Origin: Shewanella sp. MR-4 | GTDB taxonomy: Bacteria > Pseudomonadota > Gammaproteobacteria > Enterobacterales > Shewanellaceae | Direction: 5' to 3' | NCBI RefSeq assembly: GCF_000014685.1 | Contig: NC_008321.1 | Coordinates: forward strand, 1,426,001 to 1,490,000 | DNA length: 64,000 nt | Shown: positions 40,514 to 50,213 of the stretch, one piece after another | Numbering within the stretch: the stretch's first letter is position 1 | Layout: the number at the start of each line of letters is the position of its first letter | The notes under the pieces: generated by a model | The model's database searches: none | Seen by the model: only the letters and a program-made list of their open reading frames with translations | Told to the model about the DNA's origin: nothing | Program-made: the position numbers and the translations under genes

Positions 40514-40921
40514 ATGGCGATTAATTTTGATAAGGCACTCGGTGTGCATCAATTCACTTTGGGGATACGTGCAGAGCGTGCCGAAGTGATTTCAAGCAAT
40601 ATCGCAAATGCCGATACGCCACATTATAAAGCCCGTGACGTCGATTTTTCTGCGGCCTTAAATGTTGCTAAAACTCAGCAACAGCAACGCAATAGCCTGG
40701 AGATGACAGGCGATGAGCAGCAGCACTTTGGCCTTGCACAATTAACGGGACAATATGTGAAGTTTCGTGTGCCGAATCAGCCTGACACTGGGGATGGCAA
40801 TACTGTGGATATTCAACAGGAACAGTCGGCATTTATGCAAAATGCCCTTGAATATCAAATGTCTCTGGGATTTTTAGACAGTAAGTTTAGCGGCATGAAA
40901 AAAGCGCTGAGAGGGGATTAA
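40514..40921 (+). CDS. flgB: Flagellar proximal rod protein FlgB
   Basis: FlgB builds the proximal rod of the basal body. The 135-residue protein starts at ATG 40514 with GGAGG eight nt upstream; the longer open frame overlaps the sigma54 promoter and is rejected. The rod signature is visible ([22 protein letters not shown]), as is the C-terminal helix ([20 protein letters not shown]). It is the first gene of the rod-hook operon and lies 2 bp before flgC. Confidence 0.95.
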   Translation: MAINFDKALGVHQFTLGIRAERAEVISSNIANADTPHYKARDVDFSAALNVAKTQQQQRNSLEMTGDEQQHFGLAQLTGQYVKFRVPNQPDTGDGNTVDIQQEQSAFMQNALEYQMSLGFLDSKFSGMKKALRGD

Positions 40922-40923
40922 TC

Positions 40924-41340
40924 ATGAGTTTATTTAGCATTTTTGATGTGGCTGGCTCTGGTATGTCAGCCCAGTCCGTCAGGCTCAATACCACAGCGAG
41001 TAACATCGCTAACGCCGATTCTGTTTCTAGCAGTATTGATAAAACTTACCGCTCTCGTCATCCGATTTTTGAAGCTGAAATGGCCAAGGCGCAGAGTCAG
41101 CAACAAGCCTCTCAAGGTGTTGCGGTGAAGGGTATCGTTGAGAGTGATAAACCCCTATTAAAAGAGTATTCGCCGGATCACCCCATGGCGGATGCGGATG
41201 GTTTTATTTATAAGCCGAATGTGAATGTCATGGAAGAAATGGCGGATATGATCTCTGCCTCTCGCTCATATCAGATGAATGTTCAAGTCGCTGAAGCCGC
41301 AAAATCAATGCTGCAACAAACACTTGGGATGGGTAAATAA
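40924..41340 (+). CDS. flgC: Flagellar proximal rod protein FlgC
   Basis: FlgC is a proximal rod subunit. The 138 residues show the rod N-terminus (MSAQSVRLNTTASNIANADS), the FlgC-specific HPIFEAEM and VKGIVESDKPLLKEYSPDHP segments and the C-terminal hook/rod motif NVNVMEEMADMISASRSYQM. The length is standard for the family. Confidence 0.95.
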   Translation: MSLFSIFDVAGSGMSAQSVRLNTTASNIANADSVSSSIDKTYRSRHPIFEAEMAKAQSQQQASQGVAVKGIVESDKPLLKEYSPDHPMADADGFIYKPNVNVMEEMADMISASRSYQMNVQVAEAAKSMLQQTLGMGK

Positions 41341-41364
41341 GATGCGTTATTTAGGAGGTAAGCT

Positions 41365-42135
41365 GTGAGCCTCATTAATCAACTTAGCCAGACCTCGGCT
41401 CAGCCGACTCAAACTAAGACTCAATCGAATACGGTGGCAACCAATACCACGAGCACTTCAACGGGTAATCCCTTTTTAGATGGGATCCGTTTGCCTGGGA
41501 ATTCCGTTGTTCCTGAAGCCAAGAGTCAACAGCTGACACAAGAAGATTTTTTCTCGCTACTCAGTCAGCAATTGTCGATGCAGGATCCCTTTAAGCCTGT
41601 CGACAACGACCAAATGATTGCGCAAATGGCATCCTTTTCTACCGTGGATGGTATTTCTAAACTTAACGATGAAATTGTTAATTTAAACAGTGTGATGACA
41701 TCGAGTCAGGCACTGCAAGCATCGGGATTAGTTGGACGTAAGGTGTTGATCCCAACCGATACCGGCAATGTGTCTGTCGAAAGCCCCACCCTGAGTGGCG
41801 TGGTGAGTACGCCGGATAAAATCCCTGTTATCAACGTGCGTGTGTTGGATGATAAAGGCCAAGTGGTAAGCACCTTTAACATCGATGGCAGTGATGGCGG
41901 CAACATCCCTGTGACATGGGATGGTCTGAATGAAAATGGTGAGCCTGTCAGTGCCGGTAATTACACCATTAAGGCCAGTGGTATTGTCGATGGAGAATCT
42001 CAAGAGCTTGCTGTGTCGACCTATGCCCATGTGACAAGCGTTTCGTTAGGTACTGCAAGTACTGGGGCGATTCTCAATCTTCGCGGTGGTGCAGGCATTA
42101 AGCTCTCTGATGTACTTGCTGTATCCGAAACCTAA
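41365..42135 (+). CDS. flgD: Flagellar hook capping/scaffold protein FlgD
   Basis: FlgD caps the growing hook and is later lost. The 256-residue protein starts with GTG behind a full AGGAGGT ribosome site. It shows the FlgD N-terminal signature (LTQEDFFSLLSQQLSMQDPFKPVDNDQMIAQMASFSTVDGI) and the C-terminal Tudor/Fn3-like FlgD domain (GGNIPVTWDGLNENGEPVSA). It lies 24 bp after flgC. Confidence 0.95.
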   Translation: MSLINQLSQTSAQPTQTKTQSNTVATNTTSTSTGNPFLDGIRLPGNSVVPEAKSQQLTQEDFFSLLSQQLSMQDPFKPVDNDQMIAQMASFSTVDGISKLNDEIVNLNSVMTSSQALQASGLVGRKVLIPTDTGNVSVESPTLSGVVSTPDKIPVINVRVLDDKGQVVSTFNIDGSDGGNIPVTWDGLNENGEPVSAGNYTIKASGIVDGESQELAVSTYAHVTSVSLGTASTGAILNLRGGAGIKLSDVLAVSET

Positions 42136-42197
42136 TTTGTCAGTATTAAGTTGGACTTGGGTCCTTAATTGAATTGAGTGAAATGTAGAGGTGAATT

Positions 42198-43559
42198 ATG
42201 TCGTTTAACATTGCATTGAGTGGCATTTCTGCTGCACAGAAAGACTTAAACACTACAGCGAACAACATCGCGAATGCTAACACCATTGGCTTTAAAGAAT
42301 CGCGTGCTGAATTTGCGGATGTTTACGCTAATTCAATTTTCTCTAACTCTAAAACCGCCGTCGGTGGTGGTGTGGCAACGAGCCAAGTGGCGCAGCAATT
42401 CCACCAAGGTAGTTTGCAGCTGACCAATAACTCATTAGATCTAGCGATTAAAGGGGGCGGTTTTTTTGTGACCGCTTCTGAGATTGGTACCTTAGATCAT
42501 CAATTTACCCGAGCCGGTGCATTTAAAGTCGATAAAAATAATTATATGGTTGATTCAGCTGGTAATTATTTACAAACTTTCCCTGTCGACAAGGACGGTA
42601 ACTCGACTTCTGTGAGTTTAACCACCGCTAAACCAGTGCAAATTCCGGATACTGCAGGTAGCCCAGTTCAGACTGAAAACGTGACCCTGCAGATGAACCT
42701 TAATGCGAAAGAAGGTTCACTTGACCCTGCAGCCTTTGATCCGCTGGACTCTAAAACCTACAACAGTGTGACCTCAATGACGATTTACGACTCACTCGGT
42801 GAGCCGCATATCATGACCACCTATTTTGTGAAGCCAAACAACGGCTCTTACAACGGTGAAAACAACTGGGTTGCCTATTACGCAATTGATGGTAAGCAAG
42901 TGGATGTGTCTGGCCCAGCCGGAACTTACCAGACTGATACCAATGGCGATGGTACGGCTGATGGTACAGGGACAGCCCAAACCACAGGCGGTTGGAAAGG
43001 TTCGGTGTTGAAGTTTAACTCGGTCGGTGTGTATACCGGAAGCGATCCTGCGGTCGTGACAACTGAAGCATTGGGCGTGGGTGGTGCTGGTGTGTTAGGC
43101 CCTGGTGCCGATGGTACTCAAGATGTGACCATTAAGTTCAATGCACCGACTCAGTATTCGGCTCCGTTTGCGGCAACCGAATTAACGCAGGATGGTACCA
43201 CTGTGGGTCGTTTAACCAACGTCGAAATCGGTGAAGATGGTTTGATCACCGCCAGCTACTCCAACGGTTCAACCGTGCCATTATCCCGGGTTGCCTTGGT
43301 TCGTTTTGCCAACGAGCAAGGTTTAACTCAAGTGGGCAACACTTCATGGAAGGCCAGCCTTGAGTCGGGTCCAGCGCTCGCGGGTGAACCAAACAGTGGT
43401 ACATTCGGTAGCATTAGTTCTTCGGCATTAGAGCAGTCCAACATCGACTTAACGACTGAACTAGTGGATTTGATTTCGGCACAACGTAACTTCCAGGCCA
43501 ACTCGCGTACCCTCGAAGTGAACAACACACTGCAACAAACTGTACTGCAAATTCGTTAA
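42198..43559 (+). CDS. flgE: Flagellar hook protein FlgE
   Basis: FlgE polymerises into the hook. The 453 residues begin MSFNIALSGISAAQKDLNTT with the rod/hook motif NNIANANTIGFKESRAEF and end with the conserved C-terminus (LTTELVDLISAQRNFQANSRTLEV). The central D1/D2 region carries Gly-, Thr- and Asp-rich segments. A 12-bp-stem hairpin follows and a new sigma54 promoter precedes flgF, so flgBCDE is probably a separately terminated unit. Confidence 0.96.
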   Translation: MSFNIALSGISAAQKDLNTTANNIANANTIGFKESRAEFADVYANSIFSNSKTAVGGGVATSQVAQQFHQGSLQLTNNSLDLAIKGGGFFVTASEIGTLDHQFTRAGAFKVDKNNYMVDSAGNYLQTFPVDKDGNSTSVSLTTAKPVQIPDTAGSPVQTENVTLQMNLNAKEGSLDPAAFDPLDSKTYNSVTSMTIYDSLGEPHIMTTYFVKPNNGSYNGENNWVAYYAIDGKQVDVSGPAGTYQTDTNGDGTADGTGTAQTTGGWKGSVLKFNSVGVYTGSDPAVVTTEALGVGGAGVLGPGADGTQDVTIKFNAPTQYSAPFAATELTQDGTTVGRLTNVEIGEDGLITASYSNGSTVPLSRVALVRFANEQGLTQVGNTSWKASLESGPALAGEPNSGTFGSISSSALEQSNIDLTTELVDLISAQRNFQANSRTLEVNNTLQQTVLQIR

Positions 43560-43577
43560 GCTGGTTTCTCCCTTTTC

Positions 43578-43613
43578 TAAGTGTTGCCGCTGGCGGCAAC
43601 ACTTAGCCTCTTT
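43578..43613 (+). terminator. Strong hairpin after flgE
   Basis: A perfect 12-bp stem TAAGTGTTGCCG / CGGCAACACTTA with a CTGG loop is followed by GCCTCTTTT, about 20 bp after flgE. Because the U-tract is displaced, it may be partial or serve mRNA stability. Confidence 0.6.
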
Positions 43614-43678
43614 TAGCGCTATATTCATTTCTTTATTATCTTCTTCTATTTTATCAGTTAATTAGCTCAAAATTTTAT

Positions 43679-43694
43679 TGGCATGATGCTTGCT
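43679..43694 (+). promoter_or_regulatory. Sigma54 promoter of flgFGHIJKL
   Basis: TGGCAT-GATGC-TTGCT gives a good -24/-12 match, about 38 bp before the GTG start of flgF. Confidence 0.82.
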
Positions 43695-43731
43695 TTGCTA
43701 TTGTCAGGTTGAAAATTTGACGGAGCAGTCT

Positions 43732-44475
43732 GTGGACAAATTCCTCTACATATCCATGAGCGGTGCTAAGCAAAACATGAATGAGTTGGCTTTGCGTGCC
43801 AACAACTTAGCTAACGCCAATACCGATGGATTTAAGTCTGATATGGCGCAGGCCAGATCGATGCAAGCCTTTGGTGAAGGATTGCCATCGAGGGTATTTG
43901 CCATGGTCGAAACACCCTCCGCCAATTTTCGTGCAGGTCCGATTAAAACCACTGGGCGGGATCTTGACGTTGCCATTAAAGGTGATGGTTGGTTCGCCGT
44001 ACAGGCAAAGGATGGTAGTGAGGCTTACACCCGTTCAGGCAGCTTAAGTTTTGACTCGACAGGGTTATTGCATAACGACCGTGGTAATCCAGTGATGGGT
44101 GATGCGGGGCCGATAGTGTTACCGCTGCCGATTGAAAAAGTCACCATCTCACAGGATGGCATTATCTCTGTACGTCCTCAGGGCGCGACAACGGAGGTGA
44201 TCGAAGAGGTGGGCCGGTTAAAGCTAGTTAATCCAGGTAACGCACAAATGATGCGCGGCGAGGATGGACTGTTCCGTTTGGTGTCGGGAGATCCTGCGCC
44301 AGCCGATCCGAATGTGTTTGTTGAAAGTGGTGCTGTAGAGGGCAGTAACGTCAATCCAGTGGATGAGATGGTGTCCTTAATCGACCTACAGCGACAATTT
44401 GAATTGCAAGTGAAGATGATGAAAACCGCGGAAGAAAATGACCGAGCTTCATCTTCATTAATGCGGATTAGTTAG
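43732..44475 (+). CDS. flgF: Flagellar rod protein FlgF
   Basis: FlgF is a proximal rod component. The GTG at 43732 (VDKFLYISMSGAKQNMNELA) has CGGAG seven nt upstream and corresponds to family starts; the longer frame to 43690 overlaps the promoter -12 element. The 247 residues have the motif RANNLANANTDGFKSDMAQA and the C-terminal NPVDEMVSLIDLQRQFELQV. It is the first gene after the internal sigma54 promoter and lies 10 bp before flgG. Confidence 0.94.
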   Translation: MDKFLYISMSGAKQNMNELALRANNLANANTDGFKSDMAQARSMQAFGEGLPSRVFAMVETPSANFRAGPIKTTGRDLDVAIKGDGWFAVQAKDGSEAYTRSGSLSFDSTGLLHNDRGNPVMGDAGPIVLPLPIEKVTISQDGIISVRPQGATTEVIEEVGRLKLVNPGNAQMMRGEDGLFRLVSGDPAPADPNVFVESGAVEGSNVNPVDEMVSLIDLQRQFELQVKMMKTAEENDRASSSLMRIS

Positions 44476-44485
44476 GAGATAAATT

Positions 44486-45274
44486 ATGCATCCAGCGTTA
44501 TGGATTAGTAAAACTGGCTTAGACGCACAGCAAACCGATATTGCGGTGATTTCAAACAACGTCGCGAACGCCAGCACCGTCGGCTACAAAAAGAGCCGCG
44601 CAGTCTTTGAAGACTTACTCTATCAAACCGTTAACCAAGCGGGGGGCATTAGTGCCTCGAATACTAAATTACCCAATGGGTTAAATATTGGTGCGGGTAC
44701 CAAAGTGGTGGCCACTCAAAAAATGTTTACCCAAGGCAATATGTTGACCACGGATAACTCACTCGATCTGATGATTGAAGGCCCAGGCTTTTTCGAAGTA
44801 CAGCTACCCGATGGCACCACTGCCTATACCCGTAATGGTCAATTTACCTTAGATGATACTGGGCAAATTGTAACGCCAGGTTCGGGTTACGTTCTGCAAC
44901 CTGCAATCACGATTCCCGATGATGCGACCAGCATTACCGTGTCTGCCGAGGGGGAAGTCTCGGTGAAAACACCGGGCACGGCGGAAAACCAAGTCGTGGG
45001 GCAGCTCAGCATGTCCGACTTTATTAACCCATCGGGTTTAGATCCTATGGGACAAAACCTGTACACCGAAACAGGTGCCAGTGGTACGCCTATCCAAGGC
45101 ACTGCATCACTCGATGGTATGGGGGCGATTCGTCAAGGCGCGTTAGAAACCTCTAACGTGAATGTGACCGAAGAGCTAGTGAATCTTATTGAAAGTCAGC
45201 GGATCTACGAGATGAACTCCAAAGTGATTTCGGCGGTGGATCAGATGCTGGCTTATGTGAATCAGAATTTATAG
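44486..45274 (+). CDS. flgG: Flagellar distal rod protein FlgG
   Basis: FlgG forms the distal rod. The 262 residues begin MHPALWISKTGLDAQQTDIA with the rod motif NNVANASTVGYKKSRAVFED. They end with the FlgG-typical SNVNVTEELVNLIESQRIYE. The length is standard. Confidence 0.96.
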   Translation: MHPALWISKTGLDAQQTDIAVISNNVANASTVGYKKSRAVFEDLLYQTVNQAGGISASNTKLPNGLNIGAGTKVVATQKMFTQGNMLTTDNSLDLMIEGPGFFEVQLPDGTTAYTRNGQFTLDDTGQIVTPGSGYVLQPAITIPDDATSITVSAEGEVSVKTPGTAENQVVGQLSMSDFINPSGLDPMGQNLYTETGASGTPIQGTASLDGMGAIRQGALETSNVNVTEELVNLIESQRIYEMNSKVISAVDQMLAYVNQNL

Positions 45275-45286
45275 AGGCACATTATC

Positions 45287-45961
45287 ATGGCTAGATATTT
45301 TATATTGGCCGCTGCGCTCTTGCTTACGGCATGTAGCTCCACCTCCAAGAAACCGATTGCAGATGATCCTTTCTATGCACCGGTTTACCCCGAAGCGCCG
45401 CCAACCAAAATTGCTGCTACGGGATCCATTTACCAAGACAGCCAAGCGGCCAGTCTCTATTCGGATATTCGCGCCCATAAAGTGGGTGACATCATCACTA
45501 TCGTGTTGAAGGAAGCGACTCAGGCGAAAAAGAGTGCGGGTAATCAGATCAAAAAAGGCTCTGATCTGTCGCTCGACCCTATTTATGCCGGTGGTAGCAA
45601 TGTGTCGATTGGCGGGGTTCCCCTCGATCTGCGTTACAAAGACAGCATGAACACTAAGCGGGAATCCGATGCCGATCAAAGCAATAGCTTAGATGGCAGT
45701 ATTTCCGCCAACGTGATGCAAGTACTCAATAACGGCAACTTAGTGGTGCGTGGCGAGAAATGGATTTCCATTAATAACGGCGATGAGTTTATCCGAGTGA
45801 CCGGCATAGTACGTTCACAGGATATCAAGCCTGACAACACTATCGATTCAACCCGTATGGCCAATGCGCGTATTCAATACAGCGGTACTGGTACCTTCGC
45901 CGATGCGCAAAAGGTGGGCTGGTTAAGCCAGTTCTTTATGAGCGATTGGTGGCCCTTCTAA
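45287..45961 (+). CDS. flgH: Flagellar L-ring lipoprotein FlgH
   Basis: FlgH is the outer-membrane L-ring subunit. The 224 residues start [16 protein letters not shown] (lipobox LTAC, Cys 17) and show the L-ring signature [19 protein letters not shown] and the C-terminal [20 protein letters not shown]. The length is standard. It lies 12 bp after flgG. Confidence 0.95.
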   Translation: MARYFILAAALLLTACSSTSKKPIADDPFYAPVYPEAPPTKIAATGSIYQDSQAASLYSDIRAHKVGDIITIVLKEATQAKKSAGNQIKKGSDLSLDPIYAGGSNVSIGGVPLDLRYKDSMNTKRESDADQSNSLDGSISANVMQVLNNGNLVVRGEKWISINNGDEFIRVTGIVRSQDIKPDNTIDSTRMANARIQYSGTGTFADAQKVGWLSQFFMSDWWPF

Positions 45962-45972
45962 GGAGTCGTATC

Positions 45973-47064
45973 ATGAAATTGAAACTGATTTTAGCGGTTG
46001 CCATGCTGGCATTTTCACTTCCTAGCCAAGCAGAGCGCATTAAAGATATTGCCAATGTTCAAGGGGTTCGTAGTAACCAATTGATTGGTTACGGCTTAGT
46101 CGTCGGTTTACCGGGCACGGGTGAGAAGACCCGTTATACCGAGCAGACCTTTACCACCATGCTGAAAAACTTTGGGATTAACTTGCCCGATAATTTCAGA
46201 CCCAAAATTAAGAACGTGGCCGTGGTGGCAGTGCATGCGGACATGCCAGCCTTTATCAAACCTGGTCAAGAATTGGATGTCACAGTATCAAGCCTAGGTG
46301 AAGCGAAAAGCTTACGTGGCGGTACCTTACTACAAACTTTCCTTAAAGGGGTTGATGGGAATGTGTATGCGATTGCGCAGGGCAGTTTAGTGGTCAGCGG
46401 CTTTAGCGCCGATGGTTTGGATGGTTCTAAAGTCATTCAAAATACGCCAACCGTGGGTCGTATTCCTAACGGCGCGATCGTTGAACGCAGCGTAGCAACG
46501 CCATTTTCGACTGGCGATTATTTGACGTTTAACCTACGCCGCTCGGACTTTTCGACCGCGCAGCGTATGGCCGATGCAATCAATGACTTGCTTGGCCCCG
46601 ATATGGCGCGGCCATTGGATGCGACCTCTGTGCAGGTCAGTGCTCCAAGGGATGTGTCACAACGGGTGTCCTTTTTAGCCACACTCGAGAATATCGAAGT
46701 GGAGCCTGCTGATGAGTCTGCCAAAGTGATCGTGAACTCCCGTACGGGTACGATTGTGGTTGGGCAGAACGTCAAGTTATTGCCAGCCGCGGTGACACAT
46801 GGTGGCTTGACTGTGACTATTGCCGAAGCGACTCAGGTGTCTCAACCTAATGCGTTAGCGAATGGTCAAACGACGGTGACCAGCAATAGCACAATCAATG
46901 CGAGCGAAAGTAATCGCCGTATGTTTATGTTCAATCCTGGCACGACCTTAGATGAGTTAGTGCGAGCCGTAAACTTGGTGGGCGCGGCCCCTTCAGATGT
47001 ACTTGCTATCCTCGAAGCGTTAAAAGTGGCAGGTGCTTTGCATGGTGAACTTATCATCATCTAA
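45973..47064 (+). CDS. flgI: Flagellar P-ring protein FlgI
   Basis: FlgI is the periplasmic P-ring subunit, whose assembly needs FlgA. The start is the ATG at 45973 with AAGGAG upstream; an in-frame GTG inside flgH is rejected. The 363 residues have a signal peptide (ending [17 protein letters not shown]) and the family motif [20 protein letters not shown]. It ends with the usual [20 protein letters not shown]. Confidence 0.96.
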   Translation: MKLKLILAVAMLAFSLPSQAERIKDIANVQGVRSNQLIGYGLVVGLPGTGEKTRYTEQTFTTMLKNFGINLPDNFRPKIKNVAVVAVHADMPAFIKPGQELDVTVSSLGEAKSLRGGTLLQTFLKGVDGNVYAIAQGSLVVSGFSADGLDGSKVIQNTPTVGRIPNGAIVERSVATPFSTGDYLTFNLRRSDFSTAQRMADAINDLLGPDMARPLDATSVQVSAPRDVSQRVSFLATLENIEVEPADESAKVIVNSRTGTIVVGQNVKLLPAAVTHGGLTVTIAEATQVSQPNALANGQTTVTSNSTINASESNRRMFMFNPGTTLDELVRAVNLVGAAPSDVLAILEALKVAGALHGELIII

Positions 47065-47081
47065 TTTCTGTCGGGAAAATC

Positions 47082-48236
47082 ATGGAAAAGCTTTCAAGTT
47101 CATCACATTTTCTTGATCTGGGCGGGCTCGACTCCCTGCGCGCCCAGGCTCAGAAAGATGAGAAGGGCGCCTTGAAAAAAGTCGCCCAACAATTTGAAGG
47201 CGTTTTCGTGCAAATGCTGATGAAGAGCATGCGTGACGCCAACGCAGTGTTTGAATCCGACAGCCCACTCAACAGCCAATACACTAAATTTTATGAGCAA
47301 ATGCGGGACCAGCAGTTATCCGTCGATTTATCGGATAAAGGTGTGCTGGGCCTTGCAGACATGATGGTGCAGCAATTATCCCCCGAGTCGAGTCAGTTTA
47401 CGCCCGCATCCGTGCTGCGTAATGACGGTGGTATGAAGCTGCAACATGATGCGAAAGCCTTCAATATTCCAGCTCAAGCAACCTCGGCAGCTGAAACTCA
47501 AACTGCGGCTGCGCCAGTCGTTGCCGCGCAAGGTGTTCCGGCATCGATTGCACGCCCAAGTGCTAACGTGGATAACGGCGATGGCGTGACGTCCTCCTTA
47601 GATATTGATAGACCTGAGCGTTTGCTGGCCATAGATACGCCAAAGCCCGCTTGGTCAGAGCAACCCTTATCGCCAATCGAACCTGTGATCAGTGGCCAAA
47701 TCTTGCCGACGGCGGCATTTAGGGAAACACAAAAGACCCTCAAATTTGGTAGTCGGGAAGAGTTTTTGGCGACCCTCTATCCTCATGCAGAAAAAGCCGC
47801 CAAAGCCCTTGGCACTCAACCCGAAGTGCTCTTGGCACAGTCAGCCCTTGAGACGGGCTGGGGTCAAAAAATTGTCCGTGGCAATAATGGCGCGCCAAGC
47901 CATAACCTGTTCAATATTAAAGCCGATCGTCGCTGGCAAGGTGATAAGGCTAACGTGAGTACCTTGGAATTTGAGCAGGGTATTGCCGTTAGACAAAAAG
48001 CCGATTTTAGGGTGTATGCCGATTTCGAGCACAGTTTTAACGATTTTGTTTCCTTTATTGCTGAGGGTGAGCGTTATCAGGCGGCGAAGAAAGTCGCGGC
48101 GTCACCAACTCAGTTTATTCGAGCATTACAGGATGCTGGTTATGCCACCGATCCTAAATATGCTGAAAAAGTCATTAAAGTTATGCAGTCCATCAGCGAA
48201 GAGCTGAAATCGATACTGCCAGGAGAAGACAAATGA
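47082..48236 (+). CDS. flgJ: Peptidoglycan hydrolase / rod cap FlgJ
   Basis: FlgJ is bifunctional: residues about 1-110 are the rod-capping domain (LKKVAQQFEGVFVQMLMKSM), and residues about 225-375 are the glucosaminidase-type hydrolase that opens the cell wall for the rod (LAQSALETGWGQKIVRGNNG, HNLFNIKAD). A disordered Ala/Thr linker joins the two. The 384 residues are slightly longer than enterobacterial FlgJ. The stop overlaps a 14-codon mini-ORF that leads to flgK. Confidence 0.95.
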   Translation: MEKLSSSSHFLDLGGLDSLRAQAQKDEKGALKKVAQQFEGVFVQMLMKSMRDANAVFESDSPLNSQYTKFYEQMRDQQLSVDLSDKGVLGLADMMVQQLSPESSQFTPASVLRNDGGMKLQHDAKAFNIPAQATSAAETQTAAAPVVAAQGVPASIARPSANVDNGDGVTSSLDIDRPERLLAIDTPKPAWSEQPLSPIEPVISGQILPTAAFRETQKTLKFGSREEFLATLYPHAEKAAKALGTQPEVLLAQSALETGWGQKIVRGNNGAPSHNLFNIKADRRWQGDKANVSTLEFEQGIAVRQKADFRVYADFEHSFNDFVSFIAEGERYQAAKKVAASPTQFIRALQDAGYATDPKYAEKVIKVMQSISEELKSILPGEDK

Positions 48237-48277
48237 TCATTCTTCATAGGATGTTAGTGTTGGGGAGTATCGGCTAA
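48233..48277 (+). CDS. 14-codon mini-ORF bridging flgJ and flgK
   Basis: ATG at 48233 overlaps the flgJ stop (ATGA) and has AGGAG seven nt upstream. The frame encodes MIILHRMLVLGSIG and stops TAA at 48275-48277, overlapping the flgK ATG as TAATG. It is more likely a translational coupling device than a functional peptide. That is inference from the overlaps and the ribosome site. Confidence 0.45.
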   Translation: MIILHRMLVLGSIG

Positions 48278-50202
48278 TGGCTATCGATCTATTAAATATT
48301 GCCCGTACAGGCGTACTCGCATCCCAGTCACAACTGGGAGTGACCAGTAATAACATCGCCAATGCCAACACCGCGGGTTATCACAGACAAGTGGCGACGC
48401 AAACCACGTTAGATTCACAACGTCTTGGTAATAGCTTCTATGGCACAGGTACGTATGTCTCTGATGTTAAGCGTATTTACAATGACTATGCTGCACGCGA
48501 ATTGCGGATTGGCCAAACCACGCTGAGTGCGGCCGAAGCGAGCTACGGCAAGTTGAGCGAGCTTGATCAAGTCTTCTCGCAAATCGGCAAAATAGTGCCA
48601 CAGAGCTTGAACGATTTGTTTTCAGGGCTAAATAGTTTGGCGGACTTGCCTGCAGACTTAGGCATTCGTAGCTCGACCTTAAACGATGCCAAACAATTGG
48701 CGAACAGTTTGAACCAGATGCAGTCGACGCTGAACGGACAGCTGACTCAAACCAATGATCAAATCACGGGTATGACGAAGCGTATCAATGAGATCAGCAC
48801 TGAACTTGCTAATCTAAACCTAGAGTTGATGAAGTCGCCAAACCAAGACGCCATGTTACTGGACAAGCAAGATGCATTGGTACAGGAGCTGAGTCAGTAC
48901 GCGCAGGTGAATGTGATCCCCTTAGAAAACGGGGCCAAAAGCATCATGCTCGGCGGCGCAATTATGCTGGTTTCGGGGGAAGTCCCCATGTCGATCAGCA
49001 CTGCGACGGGTGACCCTTTCCCGAATGAACTGCAGTTGATGTCGACCATTGGCTCCCAAAGTGTACGTGTCGATCCTACCAAGTTAGGCGGCCAGCTCGG
49101 TGCCTTGTTTGAGTATCGTGAACAAACTCTAGTGCCAGCGGGGTTAGAACTCGACCAACTGGCGCTTGGGGTTGCCGATAACTTTAACAAGTTACAGGCG
49201 GAAGGATTCGATCTTAACGGCCAAGTGGGCGCCGATATCTTTAAGGATATCAACGATCCTCTAATGTCTATCGGTCGTGTGGCTGGATTTTCCGGTAACA
49301 CAGGTAATGCGACCTTAGGTGTCAATATTGACGATACGAGCGCTTTATCGGGTGGCTCCTACGAGCTGTCTTTTACGGCGCCAGCCACCTATGAACTCAG
49401 AGACACACAAACCGGCACTATCACACCGCTCACCTTAAATGGCACTAAGCTCGAAGGTGGCGCGGGATTCTCTATTGATATTAAAGCCGGCGCCATGGCT
49501 TCTGGGGATAGATTCGCGATTCGTCCCACCGCGGGAGCGGCGAATGGTATTGAAGTGGTGATGACAGATCCCAAAGGCATTGCCGCCGCTGCGCCCAAAA
49601 TCACCCCAGATGCAGCGAACTCAGGCAATACTCAAGTGAAGGTAACGCAAATTACCAACCGCAGTGCGGCAAACTTCCCGACAACGGGTAGCGAGCTCAC
49701 CATTCAATTGAATACCACGGCTGTGCCGCCAACCTTTGAAGCCTTCGATGCCAATGGTACATCCCTTGGCGCTCCAGCGGCATATACGCCACCCAGCATT
49801 AGTGCGTTTGGCTTTACCTTTGAAGTTGATAGCAGTGCGGCGGCCGCAGGCGACAAATTCACCTTCGATTTATCCTTTTCCGAAGGGGATAACACTAATG
49901 CCTTGGCAATGGCTAAACTCAGTGAAACCAAAGTGATGAATGGCGGCAAATCGACGCTTGCCGATGTGTTTGAGCAGACCAAGCAAGATATCGGCAGTCA
50001 AACCAAAGCGGCCGAAGTTCGAGTTGGGGCGGCTGATGCGATTTATCAACAGGCTTACGCCAGAGTAGAGAGCGAATCAGGGGTGAACTTAGATGAAGAA
50101 GCTGCAAACCTGATGCGTTTCCAACAGGCCTACCAAGCGTCTGCGCGGATCATGTCAACCGCCCAGCAAATTTTTGACACCCTACTGACCTCAGTGCGTT
50201 AG
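48277..50202 (+). CDS. flgK: Flagellar hook-associated protein 1, FlgK
   Basis: FlgK (HAP1) is the first hook-filament junction protein. The 641 residues begin MAIDLLNIARTGVLASQSQL with the NNIANANTAGYHRQVATQT motif. A large central domain follows, and the protein ends with the C-terminal helix (GVNLDEEAANLMRFQQAYQASARIMSTAQQ). It is exported with the help of FlgN. The ATG overlaps the stop of the mini-ORF after flgJ. Confidence 0.96.
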   Translation: MAIDLLNIARTGVLASQSQLGVTSNNIANANTAGYHRQVATQTTLDSQRLGNSFYGTGTYVSDVKRIYNDYAARELRIGQTTLSAAEASYGKLSELDQVFSQIGKIVPQSLNDLFSGLNSLADLPADLGIRSSTLNDAKQLANSLNQMQSTLNGQLTQTNDQITGMTKRINEISTELANLNLELMKSPNQDAMLLDKQDALVQELSQYAQVNVIPLENGAKSIMLGGAIMLVSGEVPMSISTATGDPFPNELQLMSTIGSQSVRVDPTKLGGQLGALFEYREQTLVPAGLELDQLALGVADNFNKLQAEGFDLNGQVGADIFKDINDPLMSIGRVAGFSGNTGNATLGVNIDDTSALSGGSYELSFTAPATYELRDTQTGTITPLTLNGTKLEGGAGFSIDIKAGAMASGDRFAIRPTAGAANGIEVVMTDPKGIAAAAPKITPDAANSGNTQVKVTQITNRSAANFPTTGSELTIQLNTTAVPPTFEAFDANGTSLGAPAAYTPPSISAFGFTFEVDSSAAAAGDKFTFDLSFSEGDNTNALAMAKLSETKVMNGGKSTLADVFEQTKQDIGSQTKAAEVRVGAADAIYQQAYARVESESGVNLDEEAANLMRFQQAYQASARIMSTAQQIFDTLLTSVR

Positions 50203-50213
50203 GAGAAGTGACG

